DNA of 8,536 nucleotides from JAZRZI01 sp045601325 (GTDB lineage: Bacteria; Bacillota_I; Bacilli_A; RFN20; CAG-826). The translations under genes were made by a program, and so were the position numbers. The stretch is from positions 1-8,536 of the forward strand of contig JAZRZI010000013.1 in the NCBI GenBank assembly GCA_045601325.1, read 5' to 3'. Of this stretch, positions 1-6,326 are shown in pieces. Every line of letters starts with the position of its first letter. The stretch's first letter is position 1. The notes below the pieces were generated by a model that worked only from the letters and a program-made list of their open reading frames with translations, was not told where the DNA came from and made no database searches.

Positions 1-6
1 TAGTTT

Positions 7-15
7 CACCTCCTT
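7..15 (-). promoter_or_regulatory. Ribosome-binding site of a leftward gene starting just outside the window
   Basis: Read leftward, these bases are AAGGAGGTG, a full-length match to the anti-Shine-Dalgarno end of 16S rRNA. The core GGAGG (13 to 9) leaves eight bases to the window edge, so a start codon immediately beyond base 1 would be at normal spacing. I therefore infer a strongly translated leftward gene beginning directly left of the window. Its product cannot be seen. In Bacillus subtilis the hit gene is divergent from the ecsAB transporter genes, but nothing here shows that the same gene follows. Confidence 0.75.
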
Positions 16-23
16 CGTTAATA

Positions 24-264
24 CTGTGGTCCATTAGCTTTTATTCCTCGTAGCCTTGTGCTTGATAAATCGTCTAATGCGATAACTAACTAATTAACGA
101 TAAAAATAAAAGCTGTGGTAAGAGCCTCTTTGAACTAGTCTTAGCTAGAAAGATATAGGTACAAATCCACAGCATATGAGTGAATTATATCATTGCTGTG
201 AAATGAATAACTCACATGTTCCCAAAGAAAGGAATTATAGATACTAGGTCATTCAATTCTTTGG
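24..264 (-). promoter_or_regulatory. Structured leader with mutually exclusive hairpins (predicted attenuator or riboswitch)
   Basis: Reading leftward toward the ribosome site at 15-7, the leader contains in order: an 8-bp stem 264-257 with 229-222 (CCAAAGAA/TTCTTTGG), extended by GAAT/ATTC; a hairpin TGTGA/TCACA (216-212 with 201-197); a hairpin CACAGC/GCTGTG (200-195 with 173-168) with a further four pairs beyond one bulge; a terminator-like stem GCTGTGG/CCACAGC (173-167 with 118-112); and a 10-bp pairing AGCTTTTATT/AATAAAAGCT (114-105 with 45-36). The second hairpin overlaps the third, the third shares its 3' arm with the terminator's 5' arm, and the 114-105 pairing uses the terminator's 3' arm and U-tract. 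A second copy of ACCACAG lies at 30-24, close to the ribosome site. This is the anti-antiterminator/antiterminator/terminator logic of attenuation. I see no T-box consensus (AGGGTGG) and recognise no riboswitch core. The ligand or protein is unknown. Confidence 0.6.
101..173 (-). terminator. Attenuator-type terminator within the leftward leader
   Basis: On the minus strand GCTGTGG (173-167) pairs with CCACAGC (118-112), directly followed by TTTTATTTTT (111-102). Inside the stem, CCT/AGG, CTTT/AAAG and CTAG/CTAG can pair in series, giving a long interrupted hairpin with a six-base apical loop. No gene ends just upstream on this strand, so the element sits in a 5' leader and would decide read-through into the gene left of the window. 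The stem is interrupted, which makes its strength uncertain. Confidence 0.55.
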
Positions 265-272
265 TCGAATTC

Positions 273-279
273 TATAATA
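273..279. promoter_or_regulatory. Possible symmetric -10 element shared by the two divergent genes
   Basis: TATAAT (273-278) reads rightward ahead of the HIT gene. Read leftward, TATTAT (279-274) stands about seven bases before the first hairpin of the leader, where its start site would fit well. For the HIT gene it would give a leader of only about eight bases and leave the AAGG ribosome site (281-284) at or before the transcript start, so it suits the leftward transcript better. No good -35 hexamer is visible on either strand. This is a weak assignment. A rightward alternative for the HIT gene is TTGAAC (130-135), 18 bases, TATAGG (154-159), also weak. Confidence 0.25.
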
Positions 280-292
280 CAAGGTAAAAAAT

Positions 293-703
293 ATGGATGT
301 ATTTTGCAAAATCGTAAATGGAGAGATTCCATGCTACAAATTATATGAAGATGATGATGTCCTTGCGTTTTTGGATATCAGCCAAGTTACAAAGGGACAT
401 GCATTAGTCATTCCCAAAAAACATTACGACAATTTCTTAAGTGTTCCACATGAAATCATGCATAAGGTTATGGATGTCGCGCAAAGAATCGGCCAAGTTG
501 ATGTAAAGATATTAGGCGCACAAGGTGTTAACATCTTAACTAATTGCTATGAAGCAGCAGGACAAAGTGTTCCACATTTCCACGTTCATGTCATTCCTAG
601 ATACGAGACTGATAAAGGGTTCGCTATCGAAATGAAAAACAATGCCGAAGGACTCAATCTTCCAAGCATTGCGGAGTCAATTAAGACTAACTTAGATAAA
701 TAG
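293..703 (+). CDS. hit: HIT-family nucleotide hydrolase (Hit/HinT-like)
   Basis: A 136-residue cytoplasmic protein of the histidine triad family, which hydrolyses purine nucleoside phosphoramidates and related adenylated compounds. The triad is HFHVHVI at residues 95-101, with H99 the expected nucleophile, preceded by the family's GVN (78-80) and GQS (90-92) segments. The N-terminus (FCKIVNGEIP, residues 4-13) and ALVIPKKHY (37-45) are typical of Firmicute Hit proteins, and the length is normal. Many relatives start CxxC and bind zinc; here only C5 remains and residue 2 is Asp, so that site is probably lost. AAGG at 281-284, eight bases before the ATG, is the likely ribosome site. The gene is alone on its strand and ends at a terminator shared with the convergent operon. 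The family assignment is firm; the physiological substrate is unknown. Confidence 0.95.
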   Translation: MDVFCKIVNGEIPCYKLYEDDDVLAFLDISQVTKGHALVIPKKHYDNFLSVPHEIMHKVMDVAQRIGQVDVKILGAQGVNILTNCYEAAGQSVPHFHVHVIPRYETDKGFAIEMKNNAEGLNLPSIAESIKTNLDK

Positions 704-710
704 TCAAACT

Positions 711-743
711 AAAAGAGAACATCGCTCAAATGTTCTCTTTTTT
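711..743. terminator. Bidirectional Rho-independent terminator between hit and the leftward operon
   Basis: A 12-bp perfect stem (711-722 with 730-741) with a seven-base loop. Rightward it ends in a run of T to 743 and closes the HIT gene, whose stop codon is at 701-703. Leftward the same stem follows the stop of the YhaM-like gene (748-746) and its 3' arm ends in four T. It therefore serves both convergent units. Confidence 0.9.
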
Positions 744-745
744 AC

Positions 746-1678
746 TTATATCTTAGGTTTATATAATGTTCTTCCATCAAGTGGGTAGATCTTTTGAGTG
801 AATTCACCAGGATTAACAGTTTCAAGAGCTTTAGAAGTCACTACTAATTTGCTATCCAAATTATCAATCATCGATAACATAATAGCTTCTTTTGTCATCG
901 GTAAAACTGGAGAGCCAAAATCAGGTTGTCCATGATGGGATAAAATCATATGTTGAAGTAATAATGGCACTTCACTAGTAAGTTTAAGTTCTTCAGCAGC
1001 GTGTTTGATTTCTGCGGACATAATGGATATATGACCGAGAAGCTTTCCTTCTAATGAATATTTGAATACAATTGGTCCTTCAAATTCGATTAATTTGCCA
1101 ACATCATGAAGAAGAATGCCGGTAATTAATATATCTCTATTAACATCGCCATAGAATTCAATGAGAGAATCTGCAATCTTCGCCATTGTGGTAACATGAA
1201 CTAACAATCCACTTGAATATTCATGGTGAACACTGACACCAGCTGGGAATTCAAATAATTTATCATGATATTTGTTAATGAAGTAATTGAGTAATAATTT
1301 ACAATCAGGGTCATTAACAGATTCAACATAACTATAGAATCTAGAAACTAATTCTTCTTTAGGAACAGGAGGAGCTTTCACAAATCTAGAAACATCTACT
1401 TCTTCAATAGGCACCATCTTTGCGGATAGGATTTTTAATTGGAGCGCTTCCTTGTATTTCAAACATTCAGCTTCAATTTGAACGACATTGCCACTGACAA
1501 ATGTCGTTTCATCATAGGATGTGCTATCCCATTTCTTACCGGATATTTGTCCACTAGCGTCTCTTAGTTCAATGGACATATAATTCATGCCAGTATTGCT
1601 AGTTCCTTTTGTGACACTACTAACAAGATATTGACCAGATACATGGTCGCCATCAACAAATTCGGAAATCATCTTCAT
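746..1678 (-). CDS. yhaM: YhaM-like 3'-5' exoribonuclease (OB fold plus HD domain)
   Basis: 310 residues, close to the roughly 314 of Bacillus subtilis YhaM, a cytoplasmic 3'-5' exoribonuclease. Residues about 10-90 form a nucleic-acid-binding OB-fold region. The HD-type metal-dependent domain spans about 150-285: HHEYSSGLLVH (151-161), HD at 191-192 within ILLHDVGK, H216, H243, the SHHGQPDFGSP segment (247-257) and D272 supply the expected metal ligands. GGAGG at 1692-1688 lies nine bases before this ATG; a second Met is codon 3. The start lies inside the end of recX (26-nt overlap), implying translational coupling, and it is the last gene of the operon. In B. subtilis yhaM lies near hit, as here, although here the two genes converge. 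Family assignment is strong; the exoribonuclease activity is inferred from the family. Confidence 0.92.
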   Translation of the reverse strand: MKMISEFVDGDHVSGQYLVSSVTKGTSNTGMNYMSIELRDASGQISGKKWDSTSYDETTFVSGNVVQIEAECLKYKEALQLKILSAKMVPIEEVDVSRFVKAPPVPKEELVSRFYSYVESVNDPDCKLLLNYFINKYHDKLFEFPAGVSVHHEYSSGLLVHVTTMAKIADSLIEFYGDVNRDILITGILLHDVGKLIEFEGPIVFKYSLEGKLLGHISIMSAEIKHAAEELKLTSEVPLLLQHMILSHHGQPDFGSPVLPMTKEAIMLSMIDNLDSKLVVTSKALETVNPGEFTQKIYPLDGRTLYKPKI

Positions 1679-2468
1679 ATTTATTTGCCTCCATAACTTT
1701 TCTAATATCGCTATATCTATATCCCTTTAAGGATAATGAAGCGATTATCTTTTCGTTGAGCTCTTTATTCTCATATTTTTTTGATAGACGAATATAAGTT
1801 TTCTTATAATCATCTTTCAATTTATTCATTTCGTCTTTTTCGACCTTAGGGGCAACATTATTAATGACATCGTTTATTACTTCCCCTTCAAAGCCAAGAT
1901 TGCTCAAAGCGGCGAAAATGTGAGTTTTTTTAAGTGCGTAGGAGTATTTGCTATACTTCTTTTCTAATTTTGGAAGCTGAGCAAGAGCTTTACGCTTTTC
2001 TTCCTTGTAAGGGAACTTAATTTTAGCAACCCTTTCCTCAAAGATTCCCTTATCGATAAGTTCCTTAATAATTTTATTTTTTCCGATGCATCTATCAGCG
2101 GAATAATCTAGGTGATCCTCTATTAACATATCATCATTAATAAGATCGACATTCTTTAGACTTTTAACAATGGTATCGACATCGCTTTTGCTAGCTTCTT
2201 TAGCGTATAACTTTTCTCTAATCTTCCATTCGCTGTAATGACCTTTCTTTAGTAAAGATAAGGCATAATTATATAACTTAGTGACTTTAGTGAATTCACT
2301 AAGTCTTTTGATATCTTTATCCGAAAGTGTCTTACCGACAAATAAAGGGCCTTCCATGACATATGCATCATGAGAAATAGACATTCTACTTCCTTCAAAG
2401 AACAAAGAGACAGTAGCTTTGTTGATTTTGATTTTTTTAATTGTTTTACCAGAATTTTTTGACGGCAC
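1653..2468 (-). CDS. recX: Regulatory protein RecX (RecA modulator)
   Basis: 271 residues, close to the roughly 264 of B. subtilis RecX; it modulates RecA filaments during recombination and repair in the cytoplasm. The protein is built of RecX three-helix repeats. Residues about 65-113 (YALSLLKKGHYSEWKIREKLYAK, then LKNVDLINDDML) match repeat 1. Residues 116-150 (DYSADRCIGKNKIIKELIDKGI) match repeat 2. Two more divergent repeats fill 155-262. The N-terminal 60 residues form the variable beta-rich region seen in Firmicute RecX. The start is GTG (2468-2466), chosen because GGAGG at 2482-2478 is nine bases upstream. The 5' end overlaps the glycosyltransferase gene by 23 nt and the 3' end overlaps yhaM by 26 nt; the stop is TGA. 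Basic, lysine-rich composition fits DNA/RecA binding. Confidence 0.9.
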   Translation of the reverse strand: MPSKNSGKTIKKIKINKATVSLFFEGSRMSISHDAYVMEGPLFVGKTLSDKDIKRLSEFTKVTKLYNYALSLLKKGHYSEWKIREKLYAKEASKSDVDTIVKSLKNVDLINDDMLIEDHLDYSADRCIGKNKIIKELIDKGIFEERVAKIKFPYKEEKRKALAQLPKLEKKYSKYSYALKKTHIFAALSNLGFEGEVINDVINNVAPKVEKDEMNKLKDDYKKTYIRLSKKYENKELNEKIIASLSLKGYRYSDIRKVMEANKYEDDFRIC

Positions 2469-3621
2469 GATTATAGACCTCCATAATATTTTGGTAAAAA
2501 CGCTCGATGGAATACATATCCACTATTTTGTATGCGCCTTCTTTAATTTTTGATAATTCACTTTTGCTCATGGAGAAGATCTGTTCTACTTTATTAACAA
2601 AACTATTTCCATCAGTGAAGAAGAAACCAGTTTCATTATCGATAATTGTGTCCGCTAAATTGGTGTCAAATCTCGCTAAAACAGTCGCACCAGCAGACAT
2701 TGCTTCCATAAATGTTAAACCTTGTGTTTCAGTTACAGAAGCTGAAGTATATATGTCGCATAAATGGTAATAGAAAGGAACTTCTTTAGCAGGGACAGGG
2801 CCAATAAAATCAACCGAATTAGCAATTCCTAATTCTGTCACTAAAGCTTCGAGTTCTTCCTTTTGAGGTCCACCACCAACAACGATTAATTTTGCATCTA
2901 CTTCAGGATGCATTTCTTTGTATTTTGCAAAGCCTTTAATAGAAACATCCATACTTTTTTCTTTAGCAATTCTTCCTAAGATAAGGAACGTCTTTGTATT
3001 AGGACCAATATTATGTTCTTTCTTAAATTCTATGGTTCTTTCATGATCAATTTTGTCATCGCCAAACAAAGAAAAATCAATTCCTGTAGGAATGATGTTG
3101 ATATAGATATCTGAACCTGCGAAACGCATATACTCTTTAGTCTTATAGCTAGGAGTGATAAATTCAGTGGAATTGTTGCCCACCATTTTTGCGTATTCAC
3201 GAATCGCTCTTTTCGCCACACGATCTAAAAAACCATGTGTAACATAGTATGTGTAGTCTTCATAAGAAGTATGGTATGTATAAATAATTGGTTTATTTAA
3301 CTTTTTAGCGACAATCTTTGAGAATTGTCCAACTGTAGAATCGGTTTGATTATGAATAACATCAGGATTGAACTCCTTAATAATTTTCATGATTTTAGGC
3401 ATGAAAATATGAGTCAAACGATAACCATATAATTTTTTAAGTTCCAATCCAGGGATACGAACCACACCATCGGTAATCTCAAGTTTGCCTTTATCAGTTC
3501 TAGGAGTAACCACCAAAACTTCGTGTCCGTGTTGACGGAGTGCTTGAGCTAAGTTATAGCATGAGGTAGAAACACCATTAATAAATGGAGGATATGTATC
3601 AGTTAATAATGCGATTCTCAT
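2446..3621 (-). CDS. GT4-family glycosyltransferase, probable diacylglycerol glucosyltransferase
   Basis: 391 residues with the two-Rossmann GT-B fold of family GT4, a retaining, nucleotide-sugar-dependent enzyme acting at the inner membrane face. Visible motifs are the N-terminal TDTYPPFINGVS (7-18), YHTSYEDYTYYVTHG (116-130), IPTGIDFSLF (177-186), the donor-domain start LGRIAKEKS (215-223), and the EX7E pair E298/E306 in TETQGLTFMEAMSAG. The YHTSYEDY segment is characteristic of 1,2-diacylglycerol 3-glucosyltransferases such as Acholeplasma alMGS, so I infer monoglucosyl-diacylglycerol synthesis; sugar and acceptor are not proven. The ATG overlaps the upstream TGA as ATGA (3621-3618), with GAAAGG (3636-3631) nine bases before it. 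Its pairing with a UPF0104 membrane protein supports a glycolipid role. Alternatives are another phosphatidyl-inositol or polyprenol sugar transferase of GT4. Confidence 0.9.
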   Translation of the reverse strand: MRIALLTDTYPPFINGVSTSCYNLAQALRQHGHEVLVVTPRTDKGKLEITDGVVRIPGLELKKLYGYRLTHIFMPKIMKIIKEFNPDVIHNQTDSTVGQFSKIVAKKLNKPIIYTYHTSYEDYTYYVTHGFLDRVAKRAIREYAKMVGNNSTEFITPSYKTKEYMRFAGSDIYINIIPTGIDFSLFGDDKIDHERTIEFKKEHNIGPNTKTFLILGRIAKEKSMDVSIKGFAKYKEMHPEVDAKLIVVGGGPQKEELEALVTELGIANSVDFIGPVPAKEVPFYYHLCDIYTSASVTETQGLTFMEAMSAGATVLARFDTNLADTIIDNETGFFFTDGNSFVNKVEQIFSMSKSELSKIKEGAYKIVDMYSIERFYQNIMEVYNRAVKKFW

Positions 3622-5114
3622 TCCAAATCGCCTTTCTCTTTTGTAACTGTAACATCATCGTATTCTTGTACTTTTTCACCTTTAGTTTTGGTTTCTTTAG
3701 TTTTAGAAGAAGATTTCAGCTTGCTCAAAATGGCTTCTCTAGTCAATCTTGATGTTTCTATCATTGTTTCCATTTCTTCTACACGTTCATCATAAGTTGC
3801 ATTTTGCAAATTAACAAATGTTTCACGTTTAAGTACATCATCATTTGTTTCAGCCTCTTCTTTAGGTGATGCGTGATAGAACGCAGTAACAAATCCGGAA
3901 ATGACAAGAGGAATGATAAATGTAATAGAACGCCATACAAGCAAACAGGCAGAGCATAATGAGTTACTTGCTCTTGTATCAGCGATTGTTTTAGCAGCAC
4001 CATATTCCATAGGTTCACTGCTAGCTTCAATTACTTTCATAATCTCTTCTTGAGTTGCGGCTTTAAAGAAGAAACTAGATTCCGCTGTTGCTTTTGAAGC
4101 AGTAAATAATTTAGAGAAGAAGTATTCTGAAACACCAGCAGCACCTGGGATAGGAATCAAACCTGTAACCATTTGGTGATAGTTACTTAAGAAAATAGCG
4201 TCCCAGAATGATGCACATGTAGATTGATTACCCATTGATTTTCCAACAAAGAATGGAATGGAATATTTAGTTGTGATGTAACAGAAGAACAAGAAAAACA
4301 CTAAGATAGTAAACGGAACATTAGAGAATAATCTTCTAAGTTCAATCTTGAAGTTTTCAACGGAAATTCTTAAGTTTTCTCTTTTCTTATCAGGATTTTT
4401 AATAATCTTAATCTTAGCAAAGAAAGAGATACAAGGACCCATGATAAAGTTATGGAAACCCTTCCAATATCCCATCAATAACACGATTGCAATAACACCC
4501 AAGTTAAGCAAAAAGCCAATAATGGTTAACGGCCAAATAGGAATAGTAAAGCTCCAACCACCGATATTGAATGGAATATCACCAATGCTGGTAATTGCGT
4601 CGTATTTAACAATAAATGAGACAATACCATAGATTATTAAAACAATTTGGAAAACGATGGAATACATCGCCAAAATGGAAACTGCACTAGAAACAGGAAT
4701 ACCTTGCTTCTTATAAGTGTAGGCTTGCATGACTTGTCCACCGCTAGCGCCAGGAGTAACTGCGTTATAGAAAACACCAATTTGATCCACCGCTAAAGCT
4801 TGATGATATTTATATCTTCGTGTATATAATCTAGCAAACGAGAATAAGATGATGCCTCTAATTAAAACCGCTAAAAGCATCAATCCGAAGACAACTAAAA
4901 GCCAACGCCAATCGCATTTGGCGAGTTGATTCATAATCTTATCAAAATCACCCCAAACAGTGATGATAACTGCAGCAACAGTGATAATTAAAACAAGACA
5001 AATGTTAAGAACGTACTTCCAAGCTGACTTCTTTTTCTTTTTGTTAGATTTGGGAGAATTTTGATCCTTCTCAAACTCCTCAACTTTTTTTTCTAATTCT
5101 TCATTTGGTGCCAT
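3618..5114 (-). CDS. UPF0104/LPG-synthase-like integral membrane protein (flippase-like)
   Basis: 498 residues. A charged cytoplasmic N-terminus (1-31, with KKKKK at 25-29) precedes hydrophobic segments at about 33-55, 69-94, 142-168, 191-214, 267-290, 322-343 and 398-422. Conserved family motifs are NAVTPGASGGQVMQAY (117-132) and GLIPIPGAAGVSEYFF (338-353), typical of the UPF0104/YbhN family related to the membrane domain of lysyl-phosphatidylglycerol synthase MprF. The aminoacyl-transferase domain of MprF is absent. Residues 425-498 form a long Lys/Glu-rich cytoplasmic tail. Relatives are often encoded beside glycolipid glycosyltransferases, as here, so moving or binding a glycolipid is inferred. 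The ATG at 5114 has no Shine-Dalgarno sequence in the 25 bases separating it from the tRNA 3' end; no other Met is available before residue 61. The stop TGA overlaps the next ATG. Confidence 0.88.
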   Translation of the reverse strand: MAPNEELEKKVEEFEKDQNSPKSNKKKKKSAWKYVLNICLVLIITVAAVIITVWGDFDKIMNQLAKCDWRWLLVVFGLMLLAVLIRGIILFSFARLYTRRYKYHQALAVDQIGVFYNAVTPGASGGQVMQAYTYKKQGIPVSSAVSILAMYSIVFQIVLIIYGIVSFIVKYDAITSIGDIPFNIGGWSFTIPIWPLTIIGFLLNLGVIAIVLLMGYWKGFHNFIMGPCISFFAKIKIIKNPDKKRENLRISVENFKIELRRLFSNVPFTILVFFLFFCYITTKYSIPFFVGKSMGNQSTCASFWDAIFLSNYHQMVTGLIPIPGAAGVSEYFFSKLFTASKATAESSFFFKAATQEEIMKVIEASSEPMEYGAAKTIADTRASNSLCSACLLVWRSITFIIPLVISGFVTAFYHASPKEEAETNDDVLKRETFVNLQNATYDERVEEMETMIETSRLTREAILSKLKSSSKTKETKTKGEKVQEYDDVTVTKEKGDLE

Positions 5115-5139
5115 ATATAAAATAAATTTGTATGCAATT

Positions 5140-5224
5140 TGGTGCGGCTAGCAGGAATCGAACCTGTACGGGTCACCCCACTAGATCCTAAGTCTAGCGC
5201 GTCTGCCAGTTCCGCCATAGCCGC
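5140..5224 (-). tRNA. tRNA-Leu, anticodon TAG
   Basis: 85 nt including an encoded CCA (5142-5140). The acceptor stem GCGGCTA/TAGCCGC pairs over all seven positions, with discriminator A. The anticodon arm CTAGA-CTTAGGA-TCTAG has loop CTTAGGA, giving TAG, which reads CUN leucine codons. The long variable arm (GGGG/CCC pairing) is the class II hallmark of tRNA-Leu, and the T loop is TTCGATT. The outermost T-stem pair is an A-C mismatch. It is preceded by a promoter and has no terminator before the UPF0104 gene 25 nt downstream, so it probably heads that operon and is cut out of the primary transcript. Confidence 0.97.
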
Positions 5225-5232
5225 ATACTATT

Positions 5233-5262
5233 ATTGTAAAATAATATACTTCAAAAATACAA
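5233..5262 (-). promoter_or_regulatory. Promoter of the tRNA-Leu operon
   Basis: On the minus strand: -35 TTGTAT (5262-5257), 18 bases, -10 TACAAT (5238-5233). A start near 5226 would lie just before the mature tRNA 5' end at 5224. It follows directly after the AraC gene's terminator, so it should drive a new transcript covering the tRNA and the four overlapping genes beyond it. Confidence 0.6.
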
Positions 5263-5279
5263 CCCTTATATTTGCGCAT

Positions 5280-5310
5280 AAAAAAACATTCTAAATTAAG
5301 AATGCTTTTT
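5280..5310 (-). terminator. Rho-independent terminator of the AraC-family gene
   Basis: On the minus strand CATTCT-loop-AGAATG (stem arms 5304-5299 and 5292-5287, six-base loop) is extended by a G-U pair and an A/T stretch and ends in seven T (5286-5280). It lies 14 bases past the stop of the AraC-family gene and separates that gene from the tRNA operon. Confidence 0.85.
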
Positions 5311-5323
5311 AAGTTCGTAAATA

Positions 5324-6229
5324 TTATCTATTAATTCTTCTTATCGGAATCCATATTTGTGTGTGATAATCAGGATCGCTCTTTTCACCATTCATACAAT
5401 CATACCATTCAATATTACCATCTTCTCTAAGTTCAAAATCTTTATTTAATGGCAACCATTCTTTAAAAATTCTAGTATTTAGTTCTTGAAGCTTTTCTGG
5501 ACAAGGACCATAACAATCAAATACCGCCCATTCTCCACGTTTGAATTCGTGGATAATCATACCTTCAGGAACTTCACCACCAGTGTATTTACCTGCAATC
5601 ATATATTTGAAGGAGGAAGAATCTTCACAATCGATGCAAACTCCATACTCTCCAATGCAGTTATCTACCACTGCTTTTTCTTCTTTTGTGACTGGATCTA
5701 AACCAGAGTAAATTCTCTTGCAATGCTTTTCACAAATTTCATCCCAAAATTCTGGAATTTCTTTATAAGAATTTTCAAAGGAAAACTCTTTTACGAAACC
5801 TATTAATTTAATAGGAAATAAATTCACTATTTTATATTCCAAATCCATAACATTTCCTCCTATTATTTGGATATCAATCGTCAGAGGTTCAAATCGATGA
5901 ATCATTACTTTATTAGAAATGGTTTTACTAGGTGAGAATCCATGAAATCTAACATAGGCCTTCGTGAAGCTTTCATGAGTTTCATATCCATAGTCTAAAG
6001 CAACATCAATAATTCTTTTTCCACCTTTTAAAATATCTAAACTAGCTAGATATAATTTCCTATTTCTAATGTATTCTCCAATAGAATAACCAGTCATAAT
6101 CTGGAATCCTTGTTGAAGATAAAAACTAGAAATATGGTTATGCTTAGCGATTTCATCAATAGACTGCACAGTCTTGATATTATCTTCAACATATTGAATT
6201 GTAGCTTTAATGCATGATATCCATTCCAT
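5324..6229 (-). CDS. AraC-family regulator with GyrI-like effector-binding domain
   Basis: 301 residues. Two helix-turn-helix motifs lie in the N-terminal AraC DNA-binding domain: SIDEIAKHNHISSFYLQQGF (23-42) and IIDVALDYGYETHESFTKAYVRFHGFSP (73-100), the second carrying the classic family signature. Residues about 128-298 form a GyrI-like/AraC_E_bind domain (KLIGF at 141-145, GEWAVFDCYGPCP at 232-244, EWLP at 257-260, and E264 in IEWYDC), as in Rob-, BmrR- and YdeE-type proteins that bind small, often cationic or hydrophobic, ligands. It is thus a ligand-responsive transcription factor, but neither ligand nor targets can be read. AGGGA (6240-6236) six bases before the ATG is the ribosome site. 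It is bounded by terminators on both sides and so is likely monocistronic; autoregulation is possible. Confidence 0.93.
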   Translation of the reverse strand: MEWISCIKATIQYVEDNIKTVQSIDEIAKHNHISSFYLQQGFQIMTGYSIGEYIRNRKLYLASLDILKGGKRIIDVALDYGYETHESFTKAYVRFHGFSPSKTISNKVMIHRFEPLTIDIQIIGGNVMDLEYKIVNLFPIKLIGFVKEFSFENSYKEIPEFWDEICEKHCKRIYSGLDPVTKEEKAVVDNCIGEYGVCIDCEDSSSFKYMIAGKYTGGEVPEGMIIHEFKRGEWAVFDCYGPCPEKLQELNTRIFKEWLPLNKDFELREDGNIEWYDCMNGEKSDPDYHTQIWIPIRRINR

Positions 6230-6276
6230 AATAAATCCCTGACATAATTATCCTAAATAATTCATTAATTTGAAAC

Positions 6277-6302
6277 TTGTCATTTAAAATAATGTTTTGT
6301 CA
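6277..6302. promoter_or_regulatory. Possible operator: direct repeat upstream of the AraC-family gene
   Basis: The hexamer TTGTCA occurs at 6277-6282 and again at 6297-6302, 20 bases apart, in the 97-base gap between the CBS gene and the AraC-family gene. AraC proteins commonly bind direct repeats two helical turns apart, so this could be an autoregulatory site. A six-base repeat in AT-rich DNA can arise by chance, and the second copy runs into the T-tract of a terminator. I found no convincing promoter hexamer pair in this gap. Confidence 0.2.
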
Positions 6303-6326
6303 AAAAAAGAAATGTTGGAACATCTC
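6302..6326 (-). terminator. Rho-independent terminator of the CBS gene
   Basis: On the minus strand GAGATGT-TCCA-ACATTTC (6326-6309, one G-U pair) is followed by seven T (6308-6302). The stem begins at the base immediately after the stop codon of the CBS-pair gene. Confidence 0.8.

Noticed and set aside
1..292. T-box leader in the left intergenic region.
   Set aside because: Neither strand has the T-box consensus AGGGTGG..CCGCG or a matching antiterminator bulge.
1653..1655. TGA codons at the ends of recX and UPF0104 read as tryptophan (Mycoplasma code).
   Set aside because: All tryptophans checked use TGG, and both TGA codons sit at family-typical protein ends with the next gene's start overlapping, so they are stops.
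2507..4632. Several open frames of 63-94 codons, on either strand, within the GT4 and UPF0104 genes.
   Set aside because: They lie wholly inside well-supported genes, and none encodes a recognisable protein.
5103..5145. ATTTGGTGC occurs at the tRNA 3' end (5137-5145) and again at the start of the UPF0104 gene (5103-5111), suggesting an integration-site duplication.
   Set aside because: Only nine bases match, the copies are 34 bases apart, the second is inside a conserved gene start, and there is no integrase or foreign segment between them.
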